The notes: generated by a model from the letters alone, not told the origin. A stretch of 64,000 nt of DNA from Marinobacter guineae (GCF_002744735.1 NZ_KZ319340.1:186001-250000); one strand, 5' to 3'; positions 43,982-53,079 are shown, numbered from the stretch's first letter. Numbers and translations: made by a program.

Positions 43982-44213
43982 TCAGTCAGAGGTGCACCAG
44001 ATCGATGCCATCGGTTTGGTGTGCCCTCTCCCAATCTTACGCTTTAAAAAGCGCACTCAGGGTCTGCCGAGCGGGACGCAAGTCGAGTTTCTGGCCGATG
44101 ACCCCAGCGGCCGTCGGGACTTACAGGCGCTGTGTGAGATAACCGGCCACCGGATTGAATGGATCCGGGAGGAGGACGCAGGCGTCCTCCGATATCGGAT
44201 CTGTTTAGCGTAG
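43974..44213 (+). CDS. TusA/SirA-family sulfurtransferase-like protein
   Basis: The 79-residue protein has the family's active-site motif GLVCPLPIL with Cys17 and the expected alpha-beta size. The only in-frame early start is TTG at 43974, inside the end of the tiny membrane gene; a GTG at 43992 is the alternative. TusA-like proteins shuttle persulfide sulfur, and some deliver sulfur for FdhD or molybdopterin. Its location at the end of the formate dehydrogenase operon suggests it feeds FdhD. Confidence 0.85.
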   Translation: MTDQSEVHQIDAIGLVCPLPILRFKKRTQGLPSGTQVEFLADDPSGRRDLQALCEITGHRIEWIREEDAGVLRYRICLA

Positions 44214-44255
44214 TTGTCACGCCAGAAAAACCCGGTTTCAGCTATTACATTTTGT

Positions 44256-44795
44256 TCAAACCATCCGGTGGAAAATACCGTCTTTGCGGAGCAAATGGCG
44301 CAAAGCAGCCGCGACATGGCCGGCGATCAGTACACCCAGGGTTATGGCAAGCCACCCATGTATATAAAACAGGCGCCCAGCCAGCTCTTCATCCTCTGGC
44401 ACAAAAGGCATGGCAGGCAGACGGAAATCGCCCAGTATGACCAGAGCCGGATACGCCGTCACACCGGCCCAGCCAAACAACGGTGTTATCACCAACATTA
44501 TATACATCAGGTGATGTAAGCTCTTGGCGGCAATCTGCAATTTGCGTGGCATTTCATCCGGGTAAGGCGGGCCCTTTAACCGGACTTTCACCACGATCCT
44601 CAGGATCATAAGTAACAGCACACTGAAGCCAATTGCCTTGTGCAAACTGTACAAGGTATTCGTTAGCGCTCCCCAGATGTCTGCTTCCGCGCGTGAAGCC
44701 ATCCAGAGCCCAACGGGTATCAGCGTCAGAACCATCAGCGCGATTACCCAATGCAGTACCCGCCACCCTGCGGGGTATTTCTGAACCTGAGACAT
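44256..44795 (-). CDS. cytochrome b561-type membrane protein
   Basis: The ATG at 44795 with GGAGGGGG upstream gives 179 residues and four membrane spans. Heme-ligating His are in GWRVLHWVIALM, LHKAIGFSVLLLM, SLHHLMYIMLV and IHGWLAITLGVLIAGHVAAAL. CybB-family proteins carry electrons from quinol and often serve as superoxide:quinone oxidoreductases. It is convergent with the formate dehydrogenase operon (42 bases apart) and probably unrelated to it. It shares a strand with the small gene upstream. Confidence 0.88.
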   Translation of the reverse strand: MSQVQKYPAGWRVLHWVIALMVLTLIPVGLWMASRAEADIWGALTNTLYSLHKAIGFSVLLLMILRIVVKVRLKGPPYPDEMPRKLQIAAKSLHHLMYIMLVITPLFGWAGVTAYPALVILGDFRLPAMPFVPEDEELAGRLFYIHGWLAITLGVLIAGHVAAALRHLLRKDGIFHRMV

Positions 44796-44818
44796 ACGCT
44801 CCCCCTCCACGTCATTCC

Positions 44819-45103
44819 CTATCGCTTCGGTGCTAAGTCCATCATCGAATTTATTCGACTACTCCGCAAGAGCGGTATTGAGGTGACGAGTCGTGCATAA
44901 ATATCCCCCGATGCGATTCCCTCAGCTCCCGCATCAAGCCATTGCCTGAGTGACTCCGGATCCTGCCATGAAGACCAGATAAACCGGCGTTGTTCGCCGG
45001 CAATTACATTGAACTCGTGCTGGCCCAGCCGCTCCATCTCCCCCAGGCATCGCATTGCCTGATCCAGGCTGCGGTTCAATTGATCGGAAAGGGCAACGCG
45101 CAA
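44819..45103 (-). CDS. 94-residue hypothetical protein with TTG start
   Basis: The frame begins with TTG at 45103 preceded by GGAGG at five bases, and stops 23 bases before the cytochrome b gene. This suggests a two-gene leftward unit. The product (MRVALSDQLNRSLDQAMRCLGEMERLGQHEF...) is soluble and mostly helical. I recognise no family, and the start is unusual, so moderate doubt remains. Confidence 0.45.
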   Translation of the reverse strand: MRVALSDQLNRSLDQAMRCLGEMERLGQHEFNVIAGEQRRFIWSSWQDPESLRQWLDAGAEGIASGDIYARLVTSIPLLRSSRINSMMDLAPKR

Positions 45104-45342
45104 GGTTACCTCCAGCCGCTTTCGGTCGCGAGGGTGAAATGATCACGGCCTGTCGTCCGGCAGCGTAGGACTCACATGCTGATTGTGGCCACACGCCAAT
45201 TGAGTAAACCAGTGGTTTTGTTTACCTTTATGGTAGCTTCTGTACTGTCACATTGGCTTAATCCTAGCCAGTTAAGGTGCGAATACAATTCCGTGCAAGC
45301 CTCTGAAACATAGCGGGATGGCACACTTACTGGAAGCAACCC
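45104..45342. promoter_or_regulatory. promoter region ahead of phnP and the leftward pair
   Basis: About 240 bases contain CTGTACTGTCAC near 45241-45252, which includes one CTGTCAC half site of the Pho-box type. No second clean half site at 11-base spacing is visible. The region lies between divergent genes and should hold promoters for both. Confidence 0.35.
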
Positions 45343-46125
45343 ATGCGCATCACCTTCCTCGGAACAGGAGCTGCCGGTGGCGTACCACTTTTTGGCTGCG
45401 AATGCGCCGCCTGTGCAAACGCCAAAAAGTACTCAGTCTTTTCACGAGAGCCCTGCTCCGCCCTCATTGAATCCGGAGCCAACCGCATTCTGATTGATGG
45501 CGGCCTGATGGATCTGCACAAACGCTTCGCCCCGGGCGAGCTGGACGCCATCCTGCTGACGCACTTTCACCCCGACCATGTACAAGGGCTGTTTCACCTG
45601 CGCTGGGGCAAGGGGCCAAGTATCCCGGTACTCATACCTCCCGATCCTGATGGCTGCGCCGATCTTTTCCGCCATCCCGGCATGCTGGATTTCAGCCCCC
45701 AGGAGGCATTTACCGCATTTGAAATCGGGCCGTTAAAGGTCACGCCTGTACCGCTGATTCACTCGAAGCCCACCTTTGGCTACGTCTTTGAACCGGCAGG
45801 CGGACCCGCTTTTGCCTACCTGACGGATACCCGCGGCCTACCGCGTGAAACCCGGGACTTTTTACAAACAATGAAACCTGAGGGACTGGCGATAGACTGC
45901 TCTTTCCCACCTTCCAATCAACCAAAGGGCCATAACGACTGGGCCCTGGCTCTGGATTGCATCAAAGCCGTAGGACCGGCCCGGGCATGGCTTATACACA
46001 TCAGCCACGATCTGGATAACTGGCGGCTGAGCACCAACCCCGAATTGCCAGCTCACATCAGGGTTGCCCAGGATGGTGATCGGGTCGATCTGACACCAGG
46101 CACCGTAAAACCCGGTCATGAATGA
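45343..46125 (+). CDS. phnP: PhnP-type metallo-beta-lactamase-fold phosphodiesterase
   Basis: The 260-residue protein has the PhnP start LGTGAAGGVPLFGCECAAC and the metal-binding motif THFHPDHVQGL (about residues 72-82). A late His-containing HISHDLDNW is also present. PhnP opens the cyclic ribose-1,2-phosphate product of C-P lyase. The Cys pairs near the N-terminus match the extra zinc site of the family. It leads the phosphonate locus and overlaps the DMT gene by 8 bases. Confidence 0.93.
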   Translation: MRITFLGTGAAGGVPLFGCECAACANAKKYSVFSREPCSALIESGANRILIDGGLMDLHKRFAPGELDAILLTHFHPDHVQGLFHLRWGKGPSIPVLIPPDPDGCADLFRHPGMLDFSPQEAFTAFEIGPLKVTPVPLIHSKPTFGYVFEPAGGPAFAYLTDTRGLPRETRDFLQTMKPEGLAIDCSFPPSNQPKGHNDWALALDCIKAVGPARAWLIHISHDLDNWRLSTNPELPAHIRVAQDGDRVDLTPGTVKPGHE

Positions 46126-46972
46126 AGCAGCCCTGGCGCTCGCCGCCTCGGTGGTCATGCACGTGGTCTGGAACATGCTGGCACGACACCAGCCTGCCAA
46201 TACCTTCGCCCTGTGGTGGGCCCTTGGTGCTCACCTGTTAATACTGGGCGCCTGGGGCCTTCCCTCACTGATTAAAGACGTACACTGGACACCAGAGTTT
46301 GCAGCCCTGCTGGCTACGTCCGCCGCAGCCAATGGCCTTTATTTCATGGCCTTGCGCCATGCCTACAGCCATGCGCCGGTAGCCCTGGTCTACCCGGTCG
46401 TCCGTAGCTCACCATTGCTGATCGCTGTCTGGGGCATGCTGTTATTTGGCGACAGTCTCTCAGTGATGGTGTGGGCCGGGATTGCGGTCAGCGTCGCCGG
46501 CCTGCTGCTCATGGCCAGTGGCGACAATCGTGGCGAGGAAGGGAAAGCACTGCCATGGGCTCTTTTGGCCATGCTTGCCACCAGTGCGTATTCGATCAGT
46601 GATAAAGCTGCGACAGTCTCAATTGACAGTTTCCGCGGCCTGGTGGGCTTTGTCAGCGTCGGCTATCTGACCGCCTGGTTATTCCTGAGCGTGGAGCACC
46701 ACCGGAATACCGGTCGCTGGATCCCGGCAGCTCGACCCGCCTGGTACATAATACTGACCGGCGGCCTGTGCGTGGGACTGGCCTATGCGCTCGTGATTCA
46801 CGCCATGCGGTTTATGCCCGCCGCGGAAGCGGTGGCCTATACCAATGCAGGGATCGTTCTGGCCTGCCTTGCTTCGATTTTCATCTTCCGTGAGCGCCAT
46901 TGCTGGCAGCGCCGCCTGTTCGGCGCCGGCATCATCCTCTCGGGGCTGGTACTGGTGCGGCTGGCACAATAG
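46118..46972 (+). CDS. EamA/DMT-superfamily membrane transporter
   Basis: The 284-residue protein has ten membrane spans arranged as two EamA halves, with the paired motifs FMALRHAYSHAPVALVYPVVRSSPLL and HAMRFMPAAEAVAYTNAGIV. DMT transporters export or import small metabolites. Because its start lies within the end of phnP, it belongs to the phosphonate locus. Its role may be movement of a phosphonate or a C-P lyase product. The next gene, phnC, follows after 162 bases with its own regulatory sites. Confidence 0.87.
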   Translation: MNEAALALAASVVMHVVWNMLARHQPANTFALWWALGAHLLILGAWGLPSLIKDVHWTPEFAALLATSAAANGLYFMALRHAYSHAPVALVYPVVRSSPLLIAVWGMLLFGDSLSVMVWAGIAVSVAGLLLMASGDNRGEEGKALPWALLAMLATSAYSISDKAATVSIDSFRGLVGFVSVGYLTAWLFLSVEHHRNTGRWIPAARPAWYIILTGGLCVGLAYALVIHAMRFMPAAEAVAYTNAGIVLACLASIFIFRERHCWQRRLFGAGIILSGLVLVRLAQ

Positions 46973-47051
46973 TTCAACACGCCTGGTGTCCCATTTAAGT
47001 ACCTGCATGCTCTCCCCCGTTTCACACTCCCGTCTTAAAACCTTCAACTGC

Positions 47052-47080
47052 CTGTCACCTGAGCGACACCGAACCGTCAC
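47052..47080 (+). promoter_or_regulatory. Pho-box-like array upstream of phnC
   Basis: Three heptamers repeat with exact 11-base periodicity: CTGTCAC (47052-47058), GCGACAC (47063-47069) and CCGTCAC (47074-47080). PhoB boxes are CTGTCAT-type heptamers at 11-base spacing. The array lies 55-83 bases before the phnC ATG. Confidence 0.6.
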
Positions 47081-47094
47081 AGCTGGATACGACA

Positions 47095-47106
47095 CTGTCT
47101 ATACAA
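47095..47106. promoter_or_regulatory. PhnF/HutC-type operator upstream of phnC
   Basis: CTGTCTATACAA matches 10 of 12 positions of the perfect palindrome TTGTCTAGACAA found upstream of phnF (50017-50028). It lies 28 bases before the phnC ATG. Confidence 0.55.
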
Positions 47107-47134
47107 GTTAAAAACACAGGATGGGAGGCGACCT

Positions 47135-47983
47135 ATGGAGCCCGAGATTCAGATTCAAGGTTTGTCCAAGACGTTTGGCAAGAAAAAGAACAGCGGAAAA
47201 GCCCTTAAAGACATCAACCTGACTATCGAATCCGGTGAGATAGTGGCGCTCATCGGCCCTTCCGGCTCCGGAAAATCCACACTCCTTCGCCACCTGGCCG
47301 GACTGAGCTGCGGTGATGCGGACAGCGGCGAGATCCGCGTTCTGGGGCAATCCGTCCAGTGTAAAGGACGACTGTCCCGGGATATTCGCAAAACTCGGGC
47401 ACGGATAGGTTACATCTTTCAACAGTTCAACCTAGTGGGCCGCATGAAGGTAATGACCAACGTGCTCACCGGCGCCCTCGGTCGTGTGCCCGGCTGGCGC
47501 GGCTGCCTGGGTCTGTTCAACGCCGAGGAAAAAGCCCTGGCTCTGAAATGCCTGAACCGGGTAGGCATGGATGCCTGGGCGAATCAGCGGGCCTCCTGCC
47601 TTTCTGGTGGCCAGCAGCAGCGCGTTGCCATTGCCCGCACCCTCACTCAGAAAGCCGAAGTGATTCTTGCTGACGAACCCATCGCTTCTCTCGATCCTGA
47701 ATCGGCCCGTCGGGTCATGGAAATTCTTGCCGACATTAACAGCCAGGACGGCCGCACCGTGGTAGTCACCCTGCATCAAGTGGATTACGCCCGTGAGTTC
47801 TGCCGCCGTGCCATTGCCCTCCGAGCCGGTGAAGTTGTGTTCGACGGGCCGTCAGAAGAACTGACCCCCTCCTTGCTCGCCAGCATTTACGGCACTACCT
47901 CGTTCGATGTAGACGGCGAACCCGTTAAAAGAAGAAAAACCCGCGAGCCCGCAAAAGGGTTTGCACTGGCACCCGCCAGTTGA
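47135..47983 (+). CDS. phnC: phosphonate ABC transporter ATP-binding protein
   Basis: The 282-residue ATPase has Walker [15 protein letters not shown], the Q-loop [17 protein letters not shown] (a PhnC hallmark), [15 protein letters not shown] and [16 protein letters not shown]. It drives uptake with PhnD and PhnE. A GGGAGG site precedes the ATG. The last 25 residues are a basic extension. Confidence 0.95.
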   Translation: MEPEIQIQGLSKTFGKKKNSGKALKDINLTIESGEIVALIGPSGSGKSTLLRHLAGLSCGDADSGEIRVLGQSVQCKGRLSRDIRKTRARIGYIFQQFNLVGRMKVMTNVLTGALGRVPGWRGCLGLFNAEEKALALKCLNRVGMDAWANQRASCLSGGQQQRVAIARTLTQKAEVILADEPIASLDPESARRVMEILADINSQDGRTVVVTLHQVDYAREFCRRAIALRAGEVVFDGPSEELTPSLLASIYGTTSFDVDGEPVKRRKTREPAKGFALAPAS

Positions 47984-48037
47984 TCGTGAATCTGTTCATA
48001 CACTCTTACCCAAAATCACAAACCAGAGGAAATAACG

Positions 48038-49048
48038 ATGATCAAACAATGGATTAGCCGGCTGACCCTGGCCGCCGCAGTTACCGTCGGCGCCACGGGC
48101 CTTCAGGCAGAAGAACAGAAAACCCTCAACTTCGGCATCATCTCGACCGAATCATCCAGCAATCTGAAAGACGTCTGGAATCCTTTCCTCGAAGACATGT
48201 CAGCGAAACTGGGCATGGAAGTAAAAGGCTTCTTCGCGCCAGATTACGCCGGCATCATCCAGGGCATGCGCTTCGACAAGGTTGACATCGCCTGGTACGG
48301 CAACAAGTCCGCCATGGAAGCTGTCGACCGCGCTGGTGGTGAGGTTGTGGTGCAGACGGTCGCAGCCGACGGTTCGCCGGGCTATTGGAGCCTGATGATC
48401 GTCCACAAGGACAGCAAGCATCTGAACAGCGTTGAGGATGTCCTCGCCAACGCCAAAGACCTAACTTTCGGCAATGGCGATCCGAATTCCACGTCTGGCT
48501 ACCTGGTGCCCAGCTATTACATTTTCGCGAAAAATGGCATCGACCCCAAAGAAGCCTTCAAGCGCACTCTTAACTCCGGCCATGAAACAAATGCCCTGGC
48601 AGTTGCCAACAAACAGGTAGACGTTGCCACGTTCAACACAGAGAGCATGGAGCGACTGCAAATCAACTTCCCTGAAAAAGCTGACAATCTAAAAGTGATC
48701 TGGAAGTCACCGCTGATTCCCGCCGACCCACTGGTATGGCGCAAGAATCTTCCCTCTGAAACTAAACAGAAAGTCTACGATTTTCTGATGACCTACGGCA
48801 CCACCGGCGACAAGCACGAGATTGAAGTGCTTAAAGACCTGCAGTGGGCACCATTCCGCGCCTCCAGCAACGATCAGCTGATTCCTATTCGTCAGCTTGA
48901 GCTTTTCAAGCAGAAAGCGGCGATCCAGAACGACGAGAACTATTCAGATCAGGAAAAGGCACAGAAGCTGGCTGAAATTGATGCCCAGCTCGCCAGCCTG
49001 GAGCGTCGCCTGGCGGCTCTCGACGCTGCCCGCGAAGAGTCCAACTGA
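48038..49048 (+). CDS. phnD: phosphonate-binding periplasmic protein
   Basis: The 336-residue protein has a signal peptide (about residues 1-24, ending GLQAEEQ). PhnD-type sequences include LNFGIISTESSSNLKDVWNPFLEDMSAKLG, VDIAWYGNKSAMEAVDRA and FGNGDPNSTSGYLVPSYY, where the serines contact the phosphonate group. AGGAAA precedes the ATG. A strong hairpin lies between it and phnE. Confidence 0.95.
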   Translation: MIKQWISRLTLAAAVTVGATGLQAEEQKTLNFGIISTESSSNLKDVWNPFLEDMSAKLGMEVKGFFAPDYAGIIQGMRFDKVDIAWYGNKSAMEAVDRAGGEVVVQTVAADGSPGYWSLMIVHKDSKHLNSVEDVLANAKDLTFGNGDPNSTSGYLVPSYYIFAKNGIDPKEAFKRTLNSGHETNALAVANKQVDVATFNTESMERLQINFPEKADNLKVIWKSPLIPADPLVWRKNLPSETKQKVYDFLMTYGTTGDKHEIEVLKDLQWAPFRASSNDQLIPIRQLELFKQKAAIQNDENYSDQEKAQKLAEIDAQLASLERRLAALDAAREESN

Positions 49049-49059
49049 TAAGCCTTGGG

Positions 49060-49086
49060 GGGCTGGCTTGAAACACCAGCCCTTTT
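49060..49086 (+). terminator. hairpin between phnD and phnE (attenuator-like)
   Basis: GGGCTGG (49060-49066), 9-base loop, CCAGCCC (49076-49082), then TTTT. The short U-tract suggests partial termination or 3'-end protection that would give more PhnD than PhnE. Confidence 0.6.
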
Positions 49087-49139
49087 CGTGCTTCGGGCGA
49101 TTCCGACAACTCAAGACGTAAAAGCGACAGGCAACTCTC

Positions 49140-49946
49140 ATGCATAGTGCATCGACACATTCAAACCTTTCCGGCGATCAAGACAACCTGCTGTCGCGGA
49201 ACTGGACCAGCTTGCTGGGTTGGGGTATCGCCTGCGCCATTCTGGCATGGTCCTGGGGGGGCGCCGAAATGAATCCGGTTGCCCTGTTTGCCGATGGTAA
49301 TAACATGGCCGTGTTCGCCGCCGATTTTTTCCCGCCCAATTTTCATGATTGGCGTCTTTACCTGAGCGAGATGGTAACCACCGTCCAGATTGCTATCTGG
49401 GGCACGGTGATGGCAGTCATTCTGGCCATTCCCTTCGGAATTATGTCATCGGAAAACCTGGTGCCCTGGTGGGTCTGCCAGCCGGTCCGCCGGCTGATGG
49501 ATTCGTTCCGCGCCATTAACGAGATGGTCTTCGCCATGCTGTTCGTGGTGGCCGTGGGGCTGGGCCCTTTTGCCGGGGTCATGGCGCTGTTCATTCACAC
49601 CACCGGGGTTCTGGCAAAACTGTTCTCCGAAGCCGTGGAGGCCATTGACCCAGGGCCAGTAGAAGGCGTGCGCGCCACTGGCGCCAGCGGGCTTCAGGAA
49701 GTTATTTACGGCGTCATTCCTCAGGTACTGCCGTTGTGGATCTCCTACTCGCTGTACCGGTTCGAATCCAATGTCCGCTCTGCCACCGTGGTCGGCATGG
49801 TGGGTGCCGGCGGCATCGGCGTAATCCTCTGGGAGAGCATGCGCGGCTTCCAGTTCGCCCAAACCTGCGCGGTGATGATCATCATCATCCTGGTTGTGAC
49901 CTCACTTGATATCGCGTCTCAGTGGATCCGCAAGCGCTTTATCTGA
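49140..49946 (+). CDS. phnE: phosphonate ABC transporter permease
   Basis: The 268-residue protein has about five or six membrane spans and the permease loop [32 protein letters not shown], highly characteristic of Phn[23 protein letters not shown] follows. It forms the channel for phosphonate import with PhnC and PhnD. A terminator follows 38 bases after the stop, so phnF onward are transcribed at least partly from their own promoter. Confidence 0.95.
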   Translation: MHSASTHSNLSGDQDNLLSRNWTSLLGWGIACAILAWSWGGAEMNPVALFADGNNMAVFAADFFPPNFHDWRLYLSEMVTTVQIAIWGTVMAVILAIPFGIMSSENLVPWWVCQPVRRLMDSFRAINEMVFAMLFVVAVGLGPFAGVMALFIHTTGVLAKLFSEAVEAIDPGPVEGVRATGASGLQEVIYGVIPQVLPLWISYSLYRFESNVRSATVVGMVGAGGIGVILWESMRGFQFAQTCAVMIIIILVVTSLDIASQWIRKRFI

Positions 49947-49984
49947 GGTTGCGCTGTTTCTGACCCGGCCTGGTACAACCGGGA

Positions 49985-50005
49985 ACCCGCCCATGCGGGT
50001 TTTTT
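49985..50005 (+). terminator. Rho-independent terminator after phnCDE
   Basis: ACCCGC (49985-49990), loop CCAT, GCGGGT (49995-50000), followed by five T. It separates the transporter unit from the phnF-N unit. Confidence 0.8.
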
Positions 50006-50016
50006 AATCGGCCAAG

Positions 50017-50028
50017 TTGTCTAGACAA
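50017..50028. promoter_or_regulatory. PhnF/HutC-type operator directly upstream of phnF
   Basis: TTGTCTAGACAA is a perfect 12-base palindrome of the HutC-subfamily type. Its right edge touches the AGAGGA ribosome-binding region of phnF, so binding would block transcription and possibly translation of the C-P lyase operon. Confidence 0.7.
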
Positions 50029-50039
50029 GAGGAAAACCG

Positions 50040-50771
50040 ATGGCCCTATACGAAGACGTTGCACAGACCCTGGAGCAGGAGATCCGTCAAAACCTGGCTT
50101 GCGGAGATTACCTGCCATCCGAGGCTGAGCTGGCGAAGCGCTTCTCGATCAACCGCCACACCCTGCGCCGGGCAGTGGACCAGCTGGTAGACGCCGGCAT
50201 GCTGCTGCGCCAGCAGGGCAAGGGAACCCTCGTGGTCGAGCACGCCCTGGAGTACAACATCGGCGCGCGGGCACGCTTCAGTGAAGCGATGGAAGCCATG
50301 GGGCATACGTCTGTCAGCGAAGTCATCGGGCGCCGGGTATTGGTGGCAGAAGAGCGTTTTTCCCGTGCAAGCGGGATTCCCGCTGGCACGCCGGTCCTGC
50401 AGGTGGACACCCTGCGCAGCGTGAATGGAAAGCCAGTCAATCTGATCAGCCACTACCTGCGGCGCGAGGCCTTTCCCGGCCTGGAAGTCGACTATCGCGG
50501 CGGCTCACTGCATGCCCACATTGAACACCACCATGGCATCAAGCTGCTTCGCAAACAGGCTCTGATCAGCACCACCCTGCCCAGCCGGAGGGAAGCCGAT
50601 TTTCTGCAATATCCCAGACACATGCCTGTGCTGGTAGTGAAGTCCAACAATGTTCGTGCCGGCACAGACGAGGTGCTCGAATACAGCATCTCCCGCGGCC
50701 GCGCCGACTGTTTCGAGTTCAGGGTCCAGCCCCGGATCACCGATTTACCTACGGGAGAAACCACCCCATGA
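50040..50771 (+). CDS. phnF: GntR/HutC-family regulator of the phosphonate operon
   Basis: The 243-residue protein has a GntR winged HTH (YLPSEAELAKRFSINRHTLRRAVDQLVDAGML, about residues 23-55) and a UTRA effector domain (about 90-235). It is encoded just before the C-P lyase genes and below a palindrome that fits its expected operator. It is therefore likely an autorepressor relieved by a phosphonate intermediate. The stop overlaps phnG (ATGA). Confidence 0.93.
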   Translation: MALYEDVAQTLEQEIRQNLACGDYLPSEAELAKRFSINRHTLRRAVDQLVDAGMLLRQQGKGTLVVEHALEYNIGARARFSEAMEAMGHTSVSEVIGRRVLVAEERFSRASGIPAGTPVLQVDTLRSVNGKPVNLISHYLRREAFPGLEVDYRGGSLHAHIEHHHGIKLLRKQALISTTLPSRREADFLQYPRHMPVLVVKSNNVRAGTDEVLEYSISRGRADCFEFRVQPRITDLPTGETTP

Positions 50772-51244
50772 CCGACGCCCATGCGTTTTCGTCGTCCACC
50801 GATGCGACTCCGGAATTCACCGACCGTCAATTCTGGATGTCAGTCCTGGCAAGGGCTGATCTGAGTGATCTTGAATCATACTGGCAAAATCTCTCAGACC
50901 GCCCTGAGTACCGCCACCTGCGTAAACCGGAAATCGGTATGGCCATGGTGCGTGGCCGTGCCGGCGGCACAGGTTCGCCGTTTAACCTGGGCGAAGTCAC
51001 GCTAACCCGATGTGTGGTGGAGCTGGATGCCGGCGTTCAGGGCTTTGGCTATGTCACTGGCCGCAGCCGGCGTCATGCTGAACTGGCAGCACTGTTCGAC
51101 GGCCTGATGCAGGAAGACAGCAGCCAACACGGTCCTGCCTTGATCCAGCCGCTGCACAAGAAATGGCTGGGCCGCCGTGATCAGGTCTCCCGCAAAGCCG
51201 CCGCCACCAAAGTGAACTTCATGACCATGGTCAGAGGGAGCTAG
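50768..51244 (+). CDS. phnG: C-P lyase core subunit PhnG
   Basis: The 158-residue protein matches PhnG in size and in phrases such as PEIGMAMVRGRAGGTGSPFNLGEVTLTRCVVEL and VTGRSRRHAELAAL. PhnG with H, I and J forms the core complex that installs the methylphosphonate-ribose triphosphate and cleaves the C-P bond. The start overlaps the phnF stop and phnH follows three bases after its stop. Confidence 0.93.
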   Translation: MTDAHAFSSSTDATPEFTDRQFWMSVLARADLSDLESYWQNLSDRPEYRHLRKPEIGMAMVRGRAGGTGSPFNLGEVTLTRCVVELDAGVQGFGYVTGRSRRHAELAALFDGLMQEDSSQHGPALIQPLHKKWLGRRDQVSRKAAATKVNFMTMVRGS

Positions 51245-51247
51245 CCA

Positions 51248-51877
51248 ATGACTACGAACAAAGAGAGTCGTCCATCTGTGACGCCACCCCTCTCACTGGC
51301 CGGGCTCTGCGCCGGGTTCGACGATCCGGTACAGCAGTCTCAACAGGTGTTTCGTCGCGCACTCACCGCGCTCTCAGAGCCCGGGACGCTGCAAACCGTT
51401 CCCGTGAGCGACACGCCCACGGGCATAAACACCGCCTCCTATCAGCTGTGCCTGGCACTGCTGGATGCGGAAACCCCCTTGTGGATTGCCCCACCACTGC
51501 GGACCGATGCCCTGGTGAGTGCGCTGCGCTTTCACTGTGGCTGCCGGATTGTGGACACGCCGGGGCTGGCCGAGTTTGCCCTGACACTACCCGATTTCGA
51601 TGGCGACCTGACCCGGTTTGCCCAAGGTAGCCATGAATATCCTGACCGGTCCACCACACTGATCGTCCAGGTCGAAAGCCTGGAATCAGCTGGCGACTGG
51701 ACCCTGAGCGGCCCCGGGATTGAGGGCGTGCGCAAGGTCCGCATCGCCGGCCTGGACCCTCGTTGGCCGGGCATGCTGGCCGATAATCGCCGTCGTTTTC
51801 CTTGTGGTGTTGACCTTCTGTTCACCGCCGGAACTGGCCTGATGGGTCTGCCACGCACCACCCGAGTGGAGGTTTAA
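51248..51877 (+). CDS. phnH: C-P lyase core subunit PhnH
   Basis: The 209-residue protein has PhnH marks GFDDPVQQSQQVFRRALTALSEPGTLQ (about residues 23-49), LALLDAETPLWI and GPGIEG followed by GVDLLFTAGTGLMGLPRTT at the C-terminus. It is a structural subunit of the PhnGHIJ complex. It is followed by phnI after two bases. Confidence 0.93.
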   Translation: MTTNKESRPSVTPPLSLAGLCAGFDDPVQQSQQVFRRALTALSEPGTLQTVPVSDTPTGINTASYQLCLALLDAETPLWIAPPLRTDALVSALRFHCGCRIVDTPGLAEFALTLPDFDGDLTRFAQGSHEYPDRSTTLIVQVESLESAGDWTLSGPGIEGVRKVRIAGLDPRWPGMLADNRRRFPCGVDLLFTAGTGLMGLPRTTRVEV

Positions 51878-51879
51878 CC

Positions 51880-53079
51880 ATGTACGTAGCTGTCAAAGGT
51901 GGCGAGAAAGCCATCGACCAGGCCCATAGCTGGCTCGACGAAACACGTCGCGGCGACACCTCACTGCCAGAGCTGAGCGTTGCCCAGATTCGCGAACAGA
52001 TGGGGCTGGCCGTGGACCGGGTTATGACCGAAGGCTCTCTTTACGATCCGGAACTCGCCGCGCTGGCGCTCAAGCAGGCCAGCGGCGATGTTATTGAAGC
52101 CATATTCCTTCTGCGGGCTTACCGCACCACGCTGCCGCGATTTCTGGCGTCCCGTCCGGTGGAAACCAACAAGATGGCCATCCGACGCCGTATTTCCGCC
52201 GCCTACAAGGATCTTCCCGGCGGCCAGGTACTGGGCCCCACCTACGATTACACCCATCGGTTGCTGGACTTTACCCTGTTGGCCAATGGCGAGCGATCGA
52301 CGACGCAGCCGGCGGAGGAGTCGGTGGAAGACTGCCCGCGGGTGCTGGATTTCCTCAACAACGAGGGGCTGATTGAAAGCCCGCTGGCGAAAAGCGACCA
52401 GAAACAGTCAGGCAACCCATCAGAACCCGAAGCGCCCGCGGATCTGACCCGCCAGCCGCTGGATTACCCCGCTGACCGGGATCTGCGCCTGCAGGCCCTG
52501 GCTCGGGGAGACGAGGGATTCCTACTGGCACTGGCCTACTCCACCCAGCGCGGTTACGGCCGCAACCACCCCTTTGCCGGTGAGATCCGCCAGGGCGAAG
52601 TGGTTGTGGAAATCGTACCGGAGGAACTGGGCTTCCCCATTATCGCCGGGGATATCCTGGTTACCGAATGCGACATGATCAACCAGTTCAGCGGCACGGA
52701 AACCGAAGCCCCTCGTTTCACCCGTGGCTACGGCCTGGCGTTTGGCAACTCCGAGCGCAAGGCTCTGGCCATGGCGCTTGTAGATCGGGCACTGCGGGCA
52801 CGGGAGCTCGGCGAGGATGTGGTATCGCCGGCACAAGATGAGGAATTCGTACTCGCTCACTGCGACAACCTGGACTCCTCGGGTTTTGTGTCTCACCTGA
52901 AACTACCCCACTACGTCGATTTCCAGTCCGAGCTGGTGTTGCTGCGACGGCTACGCAAAGAGTTCGAAGAGCGCAAATCAGGCGGCCAGAGCCCACAAGT
53001 TGAACCGACAACTGCACCCGATCTCAATGACGAACCAACCGTGAACACCCAGCAACGCCGGGAGGCGAACCAGGTATGA
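51880..53079 (+). CDS. phnI: C-P lyase core subunit PhnI
   Basis: The 399-residue protein starts with the family N-terminus MYVAVKGGEKAIDQAHSWL. It contains RTTLPRFLASRPVETNKMAIRRRISAAYKDLPGGQVLGPTYDYTHRLLDF (about residues 82-130). In C-P lyase, PhnI with G, H and L displaces adenine from ATP with methylphosphonate. It is longer than typical PhnI (about 350-370 residues) because of a hydrophilic C-terminal tail (SGGQSPQVEPTTAPDLNDEP). The stop overlaps the phnJ start (ATGA). Confidence 0.94.
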   Translation: MYVAVKGGEKAIDQAHSWLDETRRGDTSLPELSVAQIREQMGLAVDRVMTEGSLYDPELAALALKQASGDVIEAIFLLRAYRTTLPRFLASRPVETNKMAIRRRISAAYKDLPGGQVLGPTYDYTHRLLDFTLLANGERSTTQPAEESVEDCPRVLDFLNNEGLIESPLAKSDQKQSGNPSEPEAPADLTRQPLDYPADRDLRLQALARGDEGFLLALAYSTQRGYGRNHPFAGEIRQGEVVVEIVPEELGFPIIAGDILVTECDMINQFSGTETEAPRFTRGYGLAFGNSERKALAMALVDRALRARELGEDVVSPAQDEEFVLAHCDNLDSSGFVSHLKLPHYVDFQSELVLLRRLRKEFEERKSGGQSPQVEPTTAPDLNDEPTVNTQQRREANQV

